In this document: positions 8,469 through 17,801 of the stretch, piece by piece | How the letters are laid out: each line of letters starts with the position of its first letter | How positions within the stretch are numbered: the first letter of the stretch is position 1 | DNA from: Variovorax paradoxus | Lineage (GTDB): Bacteria; Pseudomonadota; Gammaproteobacteria; Burkholderiales; Burkholderiaceae_C | NCBI RefSeq assembly: GCF_018614915.1 | Contig: NZ_JAGGNU010000014.1 | Span: forward strand, 242,143 to 306,142 | DNA length: 64,000 nt | Direction: 5' to 3' | Notes under the pieces: model-generated | The model's database searches: none | The model's input: only the letters and a program-made list of their open reading frames with translations | Told to the model about the DNA's origin: nothing | Translations under genes and position numbers: made by a program

Positions 8469-10466
8469 TCAGACGCGGGCGAGACGCACCGCGTGCATCC
8501 ACGCCCGGCGCAACACGGCCGGCGAGCGCGACTCTTCCGGAATCACCAGGAAGCCGCGGTCGCGCAGCGTATTGCCCAGCGCGATCTGGCTGGTCAGCAC
8601 CGTCAGCGGAATCGCCAGCAGCAGCGGCAGGCCCACCGGCATCAGCCAGGCCAGGGCGCTGGCGTCGATCAGCGCGATGCCGACCGCCAGGGCGGCGATC
8701 ACCAGCGTCATCGGCGCCAGCTGGGCGGCGGCGATACGCCACGGCACGGCGGCCGCTTCGCGCGGAGGCGACTTCCAGTCGAGCTTGATGCCGGTCAGCG
8801 CCACGACCACGAACAGCGAGTGCGCCAGCATGCGGACCGGGGCCTGCACGATGGCCAGCCCGCTTTCGAGCGCGGCACTCTTGAGCAGGCCGCCGACGCC
8901 GCCGTACTGGCGCTGCTCGCCGCGCATCAGCACGGCCGCAATGCCCAGAACGCGCGGCAGGAACAACAGGCACAGCGTCCACAGCCAGAGGCCGGCCAGC
9001 TCCATCGGCATCACCAGCCAGTGGGCGACCACGCTCGAACCGGTGAGCCACAGGGCCGTGCCCAGTGTCAGGAAGGCGAGCCACAGCGGCGCCGAGACGT
9101 AGGCCATGGTGCCGGTGACGAACATCGCGCGGTGCACGGAATGCAGGCCCGGCTCGGTCATCAGGCGCGCGTTCTGCAGGTTGCCCTGGCACCAGCGGCG
9201 ATCGCGCTGCAGCTCGGCCAGCAGGTCCGGCGGCTGCTGCTCGTAGCTGCCCACCAGGTCGGCCACCAGCCACACGTGGTAGCCGGCGCGGCGCATCAGC
9301 GCGGCCTCGACGAAGTCGTGCGACATGATGCCGCCGGACATGCCGCCGGTGCCCTTGATCGGCGCCAGCGCGCAGTGTTCCATGAAAGGCGCGACGCGGA
9401 TGATGGCGTTGTGGCCCCAGTAGTGCGACTCGCCGAGCTGCCAGAACTGCATGCCGAGCGTGAACAGGCGGCCCGTCATGCGCGATGCGAACTGCTGGGC
9501 GCGGGCATGCAGCGTGACGTGGCCGATGGCCTGCGTCGCGGTCTGGATGATGCCGGCGGTGGGGTTGGCTTCCATCAGCTTGACCATCGAGGTCAGGCAG
9601 TCGCCGCTCATCACGCTGTCCGCATCGAGCACCACCATGTAGCGGTAGTCCTTGCCCCAGCGGCGGCAGAAGTCGGCCACGTTGCCCGCCTTGCGGTGGG
9701 TACGGCGCTTGCGCAGGCGGTAGTAGACCTCGACCTGCGGCTGGTTCGGGCTGTCGGCCAGCGCGCCGCGCAGCTCTTCCCAGGCGGCGCGTTCGGCGGC
9801 GGCGACTTCGGGCGTGTAGCTGTCGGACAGCACGAAGACGTCGAACTGCTGTGCATGGCCGGTCGCTGCCACCGATTCGCAGGTGGCGCGCAAGCCGGCG
9901 AACACCGTGGCCACGTCCTCGTTGCAGATCGGCATGATGATCGCCGTGCGCGCTTCCGGATTCATCGGGTGGTTGGTCACCTGTTTGGCCGACAGCGCAT
10001 GCTTGTCACCGCGCACCGAGACATAGAAGCCCATCAGCGCGGTCACGAAGCCGGTCACGACCCAGCCCGAGAGCAGGCCGTAGAGGGCGATCTGGCTGTA
10101 TTCGAGCCAGAGGTTGTCGTAGTCGGGCTGCACGCGGGCGAACAGCGTCGAGGCGATCAGCGTGCTGAACACGGTGAGGGCCATGAACGCGAGGCGCCGC
10201 TGCGTGGCGGCACGCTGCCAGGGCTGCTTGGCCGCCGACGCCGCATGGCGGGGCGCCGTGGCCGCGCCGGTACCGGCGCCGAGCTTGACCAGCAGGGCGG
10301 TGCCGATGCTGTTCCAGAAGCCGCGCCACGGGCGGGGCGTCATCGAGCCGCGGTTGATCGGCGGGGCCGTCACCGCATTCGGGTGGCGTTCTTCGCGGAT
10401 CGGGCTGCGACGCGAAAAATCCGCCGGCGTCAGCACCTTCAGTTGGGAGAAATCGTTCGGCTTCAT
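8469..10466 (-). CDS. opgH: Osmoregulated periplasmic glucan glucosyltransferase OpgH (MdoH)
   Basis: Inner membrane family-2 glycosyltransferase that polymerises UDP-glucose into the backbone of osmoregulated periplasmic glucans and passes it across the membrane. The 665-residue protein has two N-terminal transmembrane helices (about 92-110 and 125-148), a cytosolic GT-A domain with Asp281-x-Asp283 (VLDADSV), His383-Asp384 and the processivity motif QRDRRW (420-425), then several C-terminal membrane helices. The start at 10466 is chosen because conserved-looking sequence begins there. opgG, the usual partner, is not adjacent. Upstream sigma-54 elements suggest activation by the neighbouring GlrR. 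Confidence 0.93.
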   Translation of the reverse strand: MKPNDFSQLKVLTPADFSRRSPIREERHPNAVTAPPINRGSMTPRPWRGFWNSIGTALLVKLGAGTGAATAPRHAASAAKQPWQRAATQRRLAFMALTVFSTLIASTLFARVQPDYDNLWLEYSQIALYGLLSGWVVTGFVTALMGFYVSVRGDKHALSAKQVTNHPMNPEARTAIIMPICNEDVATVFAGLRATCESVAATGHAQQFDVFVLSDSYTPEVAAAERAAWEELRGALADSPNQPQVEVYYRLRKRRTHRKAGNVADFCRRWGKDYRYMVVLDADSVMSGDCLTSMVKLMEANPTAGIIQTATQAIGHVTLHARAQQFASRMTGRLFTLGMQFWQLGESHYWGHNAIIRVAPFMEHCALAPIKGTGGMSGGIMSHDFVEAALMRRAGYHVWLVADLVGSYEQQPPDLLAELQRDRRWCQGNLQNARLMTEPGLHSVHRAMFVTGTMAYVSAPLWLAFLTLGTALWLTGSSVVAHWLVMPMELAGLWLWTLCLLFLPRVLGIAAVLMRGEQRQYGGVGGLLKSAALESGLAIVQAPVRMLAHSLFVVVALTGIKLDWKSPPREAAAVPWRIAAAQLAPMTLVIAALAVGIALIDASALAWLMPVGLPLLLAIPLTVLTSQIALGNTLRDRGFLVIPEESRSPAVLRRAWMHAVRLARV

Positions 10467-10473
10467 GGGCGGC

Positions 10474-10677
10474 TCACCAACGTTGCTTCTGGGCGGACGG
10501 GGTGTCGCCGATTGCCGGAAAGCGCTTGAACACGCAGTCCGGTGCGGCACCGCCGGCGCTTGCCAGCGCGGCTGCCGAATGACCCGCGGCACGGGGCCGC
10601 GAGAGGGAAAACTGCTTTTGACGCAGGCCATCGCGCTGCGGACGCAGTGCGAAAGAGGGGCTGGTAAGTGCTGTCAT
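10474..10677 (-). CDS. Possible 67-residue leader ORF upstream of opgH (doubtful)
   Basis: An ATG frame of 67 codons ends seven bases before the opgH start. The product (MTALTSPSFALRPQRD...) resembles nothing I know and has no clear domain or signal peptide. The purine-rich AGAGG sits only one base before its ATG, and the predicted sigma-54 transcript starts almost exactly at this ATG, so translation would have to be leaderless. It may simply be part of a ~212-base opgH 5' leader; recorded because its spacing to opgH would suit coupling. Confidence 0.25.
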   Translation of the reverse strand: MTALTSPSFALRPQRDGLRQKQFSLSRPRAAGHSAAALASAGGAAPDCVFKRFPAIGDTPSAQKQRW

Positions 10678-10689
10678 GCCTCTACAGGG

Positions 10690-10705
10690 GCAAACCCTGT
10701 GCCAG
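10690..10705 (-). promoter_or_regulatory. Sigma-54 (-24/-12) promoter upstream of opgH
   Basis: On the minus strand CTGGCAC-N5-TTGC matches the RpoN consensus YTGGCACGrNNNTTGCW at 14 of 16 or so informative positions, with the diagnostic GG and GC separated by exactly ten bases. Predicted transcription start is near 10678, giving a leader of about 212 bases to opgH. It lies 150-170 bp downstream of glrR, which encodes a sigma-54 activator. Confidence 0.8.
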
Positions 10706-10747
10706 CATGAAAAAACGCTTTCAAATCAACCACTTAGATCGCTTCGG

Positions 10748-10817
10748 TGGTCTTTCGACTGACCATCGGGCTCGCGAAGGGCCCAAAACCCCTGAATTTG
10801 TCGCTGAGCCCCGACAA
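10748..10817 (-). promoter_or_regulatory. Putative GlrR enhancer sites
   Basis: TTGTC-N10-GACAA (10798-10817) is a perfect inverted repeat containing TGTC-N10-GACA, the recognition pattern reported for E. coli GlrR. It is centred about 130 bp upstream of the predicted sigma-54 start, a normal enhancer distance. A second, variant palindrome TGGTC-N8-GACCA (10748-10765) is centred near -79 and could be a weaker site. Both fall between glrR and the -24/-12 promoter. Confidence 0.65.
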
Positions 10818-10858
10818 GCCCTGGAACCACCGTGGACTTGTTCAATGAAATCAAGGAC

Positions 10859-12258
<1,400 letters not shown>

Positions 12259-12262
<4 letters not shown>

Positions 12263-12921
12263 GGTGTCGGCTTCGGGCCGGCGGGTGCAGGAGCCGGAGG
12301 CGGTGGCGTGCCGCTGTTGGGCCGTGCAAAGCTGCGTTCGATGGCGCGCAGCGCCTCGATGCGGTCGTTCAGCTGTTCGATGCGCCGCTGGCTGTCGCGC
12401 AGTTGCTGCGCCTGGCGGTCGCGGTCATCCTCGACGCGGCGCTGCTCCTGGTAGCGGGCGGCGAGCACGCGGGCCAGTGGCTGCAGGGGCTGGGCCTCGG
12501 TGGCGGGATTGGCGATCACGCGCTGCAGCAGTCCGATCGCGCGCACCAGGTCGGCCGGCACGCGGGTTTGTGCGAGCGCCAGTGCCACCTGCATCTGCGT
12601 GGTGGGCGACTCGCCCGGCTCGCCCAGGCGCCCGATCTCGGCCGCGAGCTCGTTGCCGCCGAGCGGCCGCACCTTGTCGGCATAGGCGAGCACGGCGGCC
12701 ACCGGCCCCTGCGTGAGCTGCGTGAAGACCAGCGCCGGATGGGTGGCGGGTGCCATCGGCTCGGCTTCGACCGGACGGATGGGCGGCGGGGGAGGAGGAG
12801 GGGGCGGCACGGCAATGGCCTCGGCCGGCGGCCTGGGAGGCGCGCTGCACGCGGCGAGCAGCACCGGCACGGCGATCGCCATGGCGAAAGCGGATCTGCG
12901 GACGATCGTGGAAAAAGACAT
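12259..12921 (-). CDS. QseG-like outer membrane lipoprotein
   Basis: A 220-residue lipoprotein: signal peptide ending in the lipobox LLAAC, a proline-rich stretch (eight or more consecutive prolines around residue 40), a helical middle part and a coiled-coil-like region about 155-195 rich in Arg/Gln/Asp, then a Pro-rich tail. Placed between glrK and glrR it occupies the position of E. coli QseG, which binds and modulates GlrK. Sequence resemblance to QseG is low, so the name rests mostly on context and on being a lipoprotein of similar build. Confidence 0.7.
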
Positions 12922-12953
12922 GGGTCGGAAGTAAGCGCGTCAGGCGGCGGAGT

Positions 12954-14381
12954 TCAGGCGGAGCGCGGCAGTTCGATGCGGAAGCGTGCGCCGGGCCCCT
13001 CCGGCAGCAGCGTGATGCGGCCACCATGGGCTGCAATGTACTCCTGCACGATCGACAGCCCGATGCCAGTACCCTTGACCGAGTGCTGGGGTTGCCGCTC
13101 GCCGCGGAAGAAGGGTTCGAAGATGCGGTCGCGGTCGGCTTCGGCGATGCCGGGGCCGGCGTCCTCGATGTCGATGCGCGCAGTGTCGGCGGTGCTCGAC
13201 ACGGCCATCGTGATCGTGCCGCCGCGGGCCGAGAAACGGATCGCGTTCGACAGCAGGTTGGCCAGCGCGGTGCCGAGCTTCGCCGGATCCACCACCACCG
13301 AGATCGGCTCGCCTTCGGCCCGCACCGTGAGGCCGTTGGCCTGCCACTGCAGGCGCTGGGCCTCGATCTGCTCCTCGATCAGCGGCAGCAGCGGCGTGCG
13401 CTGGCGACGCAGCTCGCGTGCCTCGAAAGCTGCCGCATTGAAGCGCAGCAAGGCCTCGATCTGCCCCTGCAGCGCGACGGTGTTCTGCTGCAGGATCTGC
13501 GCGACCTCGCGCTGCGCCGGGTTGAGGGCGCCGGTCACGCCGTCTTCCAGCAGCGAAACGCCTTCGCGCAGTGCAGCCAGCGGTGTCTTGAGCTCATGCG
13601 ACACGTGACGCAGGAAGCGTGCCTTGTCGGCGTCCAGTTCGGTGAGCCGCAGCCGCAGCCATTCGAGCTGCTGCGACACGCGGCGCACGTCGGCGGGTCC
13701 GCGGATGTCGATCGGCTCGTCGAGCCGGTTCTCGCCGAGCCCGACGATGGCGCGCTCCAGGCGCTTGAAGGGCCGAGCCAGCCAGATGCCGAAAGCGAGC
13801 GCGAGCGACACCGCCAGCGCGCTCGCGGCCAAAACCTCGCGCATCAGGCGCCGGCGCGCGCTTTCGATGCGTTGCGCCAGCGCGTTGTTCTGCGTCTCGA
13901 TCAGGAACTGGGCCTGCTGGGCGATGTTGGTGTTCAGCGCGTCGAGATCGCGAAACTGCATCGCCATCGAGCTCTCGCGTGCCAGCGCGGTCTCGGATGC
14001 ACCGCTCATCAGCCCTTCGATCACGCTCAACTGCGCCCGCCATTGGTCGGGCACGTTGGACGGCAGGCCGTTGGCACCGAGGCGGTCGAGCACGTGGCGG
14101 GCATCTCGCGCGGCATCGTCGAAGCGGCGGCGCAGCACCGAGTCGTTGAGCACCAGCGACTGGCGGCCCGCGCGCTCCATGGCGGCGCTGCGCTCGGCCA
14201 GCGACTGCGCGGCACCCGACAGCGTGAGGGCGCGTGCCGCCGCGTCGCGGCTTTGCGTCATCAACGCGTCGTACTGGAACACCGAACGCAGCGCCACGCC
14301 GACCAGCAGCGCCGTGATCAGCAGGAAAGCGAACAGCAGCAGCTGGCGGAATGAGCCGCGCGCCGACTTCAGTTTCGCCAT
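12954..14381 (-). CDS. glrK: Sensor histidine kinase GlrK (QseE-like)
   Basis: Membrane kinase of 475 residues: TM1 (about 13-32), a ~150-residue helical periplasmic domain, TM2 (about 184-203), HAMP, HisKA with His262 in RHVSHELKTPLAALREG and an ATPase domain (N-box NLLSNAIRFS, G-boxes DAGPGI and GTGIGLS). The HELKTPLAALREG signature and the neighbours match GlrK/QseE. It presumably phosphorylates GlrR. In enterobacteria the signal is envelope-related, which would fit control of periplasmic glucan synthesis. Its start shares one base with the miaB stop (TGATG), so it is probably cotranscribed with miaB. Confidence 0.88.
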   Translation of the reverse strand: MAKLKSARGSFRQLLLFAFLLITALLVGVALRSVFQYDALMTQSRDAAARALTLSGAAQSLAERSAAMERAGRQSLVLNDSVLRRRFDDAARDARHVLDRLGANGLPSNVPDQWRAQLSVIEGLMSGASETALARESSMAMQFRDLDALNTNIAQQAQFLIETQNNALAQRIESARRRLMREVLAASALAVSLALAFGIWLARPFKRLERAIVGLGENRLDEPIDIRGPADVRRVSQQLEWLRLRLTELDADKARFLRHVSHELKTPLAALREGVSLLEDGVTGALNPAQREVAQILQQNTVALQGQIEALLRFNAAAFEARELRRQRTPLLPLIEEQIEAQRLQWQANGLTVRAEGEPISVVVDPAKLGTALANLLSNAIRFSARGGTITMAVSSTADTARIDIEDAGPGIAEADRDRIFEPFFRGERQPQHSVKGTGIGLSIVQEYIAAHGGRITLLPEGPGARFRIELPRSA

Positions 14382-15754
14382 CAGGCCGCCGGGACCGCGG
14401 CTTGGCGGGCCGATGCCTGGGGCGACGATTCAACGGTCGGGACCTCGCCGCGCAGCGTGTAGGCCAGCGAGCGCGTGATGCGCACGTCGACCATGCGGCC
14501 CACGAGCCGCGCATCGCCTTCGAAATTGACCACGCGGTTGCACTCGGTGCGGCCCATGAGCTCGTGCGCGTCCTTGCGCGAAGGCCCTTCGACCAGCACG
14601 CGCTGCACGGTGCCGACGCGGCTTTCGCCGAAGCGCTTGACGTTGCCGTCGATCACCGCCTGCAGCCGCTGCAGCCGCGCGAGCTTGACGGCATGCGGCG
14701 TGTCGTCGGCCAGCTGCGCCGCCGGCGTACCGGGGCGCGGGCTGAAGATGAAGCTGAAGCTGTTGTCGAAATCGAGCTCGTCGATGAGCTTCATCATCTT
14801 GTCGAAATCGGCATCCGTCTCGCCCGGGAAGCCGACGATGAAGTCGCTGCTGAGCGCAAGGTCCGGGCGGATGGCGCGCAGCTTGCGCACCGTGCTCTTG
14901 TATTCCATCGCGGTGTAGCCGCGCTTCATCGCCATCAGGATGCGGTCGCTGCCGTGCTGCACCGGCAGGTGCAGGTGGCCGACGAGCTTCGGCACGCGGG
15001 CATAGGCCTCGATCAGCCGCGGCGTGAACTCGTTCGGGTGGCTGGTGGTGTAGCGGATGCGCTCGATGCCCGGGATCTCGGCGATGTACTCGATCAGGAG
15101 CGCGAAATCGGCGATATCGGCCGTGTCGCCCATCTGGCCCCGGTAGGCGTTGACGTTCTGGCCCAGCAGCGTGACCTCGCGCACGCCCTGGTCGGCCAGG
15201 CCCGCGATCTCGACCAGCACGTCGTCGAGCGGACGATTCACTTCCTCGCCGCGCGTGTAGGGCACCACGCAGTAGCTGCAGTACTTGGAGCAGCCTTCCA
15301 TGATCGAGACGAAGGCGGTCACGCCCTCGACGCGGGCGGGCGGCAGGTGATCGAACTTCTCGATCTCCGGGAAGCTGATGTCGACCTGCGGCCGGCCTTC
15401 GCGCTCGCGCTGGTTCAGCATCTCGGGCAGGCGGTGCAGGGTCTGCGGGCCGAAGACCACGTCGACGTAGGGCGCGCGCGCGATGATGGCCGCGCCTTCC
15501 TGGCTCGCGACGCAGCCGCCGACGCCGATCTTCACGCCGCGCGCCTTGAGGTGCTTGACGCGGCCCAGGTCGGAGAACACCTTCTCCTGCGCCTTCTCGC
15601 GCACCGAGCAGGTGTTGAAGAGGATCAGGTCGGCCTCTTCCACGTTGGTGGTCGGCTCGTAGCCCTGGGCGGCGTGCAGTACGTCGGCCATCTTGTCCGA
15701 GTCGTACTCGTTCATCTGGCAGCCGAAGGTCTTGATGAAAACTTTGGGGGTCAT
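14381..15754 (-). CDS. miaB: tRNA-2-methylthio-N6-dimethylallyladenosine synthase MiaB
   Basis: Radical-SAM methylthiotransferase that converts i6A37 to ms2i6A37 in tRNAs reading UNN codons. Of 457 residues, the N-terminal UPF0004 domain carries the cysteines of the auxiliary iron-sulphur cluster (Cys12, Cys49, Cys81). The radical-SAM core has Cys155-x3-Cys159-x2-Cys162 (GCSKYCSYC), and a C-terminal TRAM domain follows. Length and motifs are typical. It heads the glrK-qseG-glrR run on the same strand. Confidence 0.96.
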   Translation of the reverse strand: MTPKVFIKTFGCQMNEYDSDKMADVLHAAQGYEPTTNVEEADLILFNTCSVREKAQEKVFSDLGRVKHLKARGVKIGVGGCVASQEGAAIIARAPYVDVVFGPQTLHRLPEMLNQREREGRPQVDISFPEIEKFDHLPPARVEGVTAFVSIMEGCSKYCSYCVVPYTRGEEVNRPLDDVLVEIAGLADQGVREVTLLGQNVNAYRGQMGDTADIADFALLIEYIAEIPGIERIRYTTSHPNEFTPRLIEAYARVPKLVGHLHLPVQHGSDRILMAMKRGYTAMEYKSTVRKLRAIRPDLALSSDFIVGFPGETDADFDKMMKLIDELDFDNSFSFIFSPRPGTPAAQLADDTPHAVKLARLQRLQAVIDGNVKRFGESRVGTVQRVLVEGPSRKDAHELMGRTECNRVVNFEGDARLVGRMVDVRITRSLAYTLRGEVPTVESSPQASARQAAVPAA

Positions 15755-15850
15755 GGGGTGCTCCCGGTGAGGTCGGGTTGGCCTTGCTGTGTCGTCATGG
15801 CGCGCCGGGCCGGCGACGATGCGGCCGGGCCTGCGGCGAAGGCGGCCGCC

Positions 15851-16330
15851 TTACTGCCCGTAGCGGGGCAATTGATCGAACGGTGTCTTGCCGTCGTCGC
15901 GCGGGCCGGTGTCGGCCACGAAGGGCCAGAAGTTCAGGAGCGGCTTTTCCGCCGTTTCGCGCTTGGCCTGCGCTTCCTCGGGCGTGAGGATCCAGACCTC
16001 GCGCACCAGGCCGGCGGCATCGCGCGTGTAGTTCACCAGGAGGTTCTGGCCGGTGAGGGAGGCCGGCGTCACCAGCATGTGCTGGGCGCTGCGGATGCGC
16101 GCGCCCGGCGAGAGTCGCTCGGGCTGCCCGTCGAGCTGGATCTCGGGTGCATTCACCACCATGAACTTGCCGCGCAGCGTGCCGATGGGGAAGTTGCGGC
16201 CGCCGGCGGCGGCTTCGTTCTGGCTTTGCGGTACCGGCGCATCCTGGGCCCAGACGGGCACCGATAGGGCGCCAAGCGCTACGAAAATGAGAGCATTCCA
16301 GGAAATGATGCAGCGGTTCATGGTGTTCAT
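15851..16330 (-). CDS. Conserved hypothetical secreted protein
   Basis: Protein of 159 residues with an N-terminal signal peptide (hydrophobic segment about 11-25, cleavage near VWAQD). The mature part has the pattern of a small beta-rich domain (FPIGTLRGKFMVVNAPEIQLDG, then a stretch ending in a conserved-looking EVWILTPEEAQ). I recognise it only as a type common in Comamonadaceae genomes without a known function. An internal ATG at codon 4 is an equally possible start. It is divergent from the RND adaptor gene and separated from miaB by ~96 bases. Confidence 0.7.
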   Translation of the reverse strand: MNTMNRCIISWNALIFVALGALSVPVWAQDAPVPQSQNEAAAGGRNFPIGTLRGKFMVVNAPEIQLDGQPERLSPGARIRSAQHMLVTPASLTGQNLLVNYTRDAAGLVREVWILTPEEAQAKRETAEKPLLNFWPFVADTGPRDDGKTPFDQLPRYGQ

Positions 16331-16541
16331 CCAGAGGCTGTGGGAGCGGCGATTCTAGCGGCCTGTTCCTTGCCGGCCCGCGCGGCAGCCGCGTTCCTGG
16401 CGTGCGGTCTTTCATGGTCGCTTTACTTATCTTTACGGCGGTGATGGACTCTCGCAGTCGACCACTGCTCCAATGGTTGCTGTCAGGTAAAAGTGCACCC
16501 ACTGCGCCTGCGATCCGCCGACGATCCAACGTATACGCCCC

Positions 16542-17801
16542 ATGAAGAAGAAACTCGTCCTTGCCCTCTCGGGTGTGTTGATCGTTGCCGCCGCGGCGGG
16601 CAGCTGGTGGTGGTCCGGCGCCAGGACCCGCAACGCGGCCGAGAGCGGGACGCCGGCCGCAGTCAACGGCACCAACGCGGGCAAGGGCGCGACGCCCGGC
16701 GCCAGCGCCCCGGCGCTGGTCACGCTGGCGGCCGCGCAACGGCAGGACGTGCCGGTCACGGTACAGGTCAACGGCAGCGTGGTCTCCCTCAACAGCGTGG
16801 ATCTGCGCCCGCAAGTGACGAACACGGTGCGCGAGGTGCATGTGAAGGAGGGCCAGTTCGTGAAGGAAGGCCAACTGCTCTTCACGCTCGACGATCGCCC
16901 CGACCAAGCCAACCTTGCCAAGGCGCGCGCGCAGCAGCAGAGGGACGAGGCCACGCTGGCCGACCTCCAGCGCCAGTACAAGCGCAGCCAGGAGCTGGTG
17001 GCCCAGAACTTCATTGCCAAAAGTGCCGTCGACGCGACGCTGTCGCAGCTCGAGGCGCAGCGCGCCGCGGTGGCAGCCGATCGCGCGGCCGTGCAGTCGG
17101 CGCAGGTGGCGCTGGGCTATGCGACGCTGCGCGCCCCGATCGCCGGGCGCATCGGCGCCGTCAACATCTATCCGGGCACCTTGGTGCAGCCCAGCCTGTC
17201 GCTGGTCACGATCACGCAGCTCGACCCGATCGCGGTGAGCTTCCCGGTGCCCGAAGGTAAGCTGCAGGACCTGCTGGCCGCGGCCCGTTCGCACACGTCG
17301 GTCGAGGCGCTCGTGGCCGGGCGCAAGGCGCCGATGAAGGGCGCGCTGAACTTCGTCGACAACACGGTCGATCCGCTGATCGGCACCGTGCGCGCCAAGG
17401 CGGTGTTCGACAACGCCGACCAGGGCTTGTGGCCCGGCCAGTTCGTCGAAACCCGCGTCACGGTGCGCACCATCGCGGGCGCGACGGTGGTGCCGGCTGC
17501 CGCGATCATGATGCTGGCCGACGGCAGCTCGGTCTACGTGGTCGACGCCAACAAGACGGCCGTGCGCCGCAAGGTCGAGACGCTCCATACCTTCGGCACG
17601 CAGGTCGCGGTGCGCGGCGTCGAGCCGGGCGAGCAGGTCGTCATCGAAGGCAAGCAGAACGTGCGTTCCGGCGGCAAGGTGCGCCTCGACGCGACGTCCT
17701 CCCCGCAGAAGCCCGGCGGCGCGCCGGAAGCCACGCCGGGCAGCGCGGCCTCGGTCGCGCCCTCCAACGCCAGCCTGGTCGCCGAGCGGGAGCGCACATG
17801 A
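16542..17801 (+). CDS. RND efflux pump periplasmic adaptor subunit (MdtA/AcrA type)
   Basis: Membrane fusion protein of 419 residues that links an inner membrane RND pump to an outer membrane channel. It has an N-terminal membrane anchor (about 5-22), a biotinyl-lipoyl-like half (VREVHVKEGQFVKEGQLLFTLDD), an alpha-helical hairpin (about 125-190), the second lipoyl half (ATLRAPIAGRIGAVNIYPGTLV) and beta-barrel/proximal domains. No lipobox is present, as in MdtA. Its last four bases overlap the start of the permease gene. The upstream 210 bp, shared with a divergent gene, must hold its promoter; I see no clear repressor site or adjacent regulator. Confidence 0.92.
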   Translation: MKKKLVLALSGVLIVAAAAGSWWWSGARTRNAAESGTPAAVNGTNAGKGATPGASAPALVTLAAAQRQDVPVTVQVNGSVVSLNSVDLRPQVTNTVREVHVKEGQFVKEGQLLFTLDDRPDQANLAKARAQQQRDEATLADLQRQYKRSQELVAQNFIAKSAVDATLSQLEAQRAAVAADRAAVQSAQVALGYATLRAPIAGRIGAVNIYPGTLVQPSLSLVTITQLDPIAVSFPVPEGKLQDLLAAARSHTSVEALVAGRKAPMKGALNFVDNTVDPLIGTVRAKAVFDNADQGLWPGQFVETRVTVRTIAGATVVPAAAIMMLADGSSVYVVDANKTAVRRKVETLHTFGTQVAVRGVEPGEQVVIEGKQNVRSGGKVRLDATSSPQKPGGAPEATPGSAASVAPSNASLVAERERT

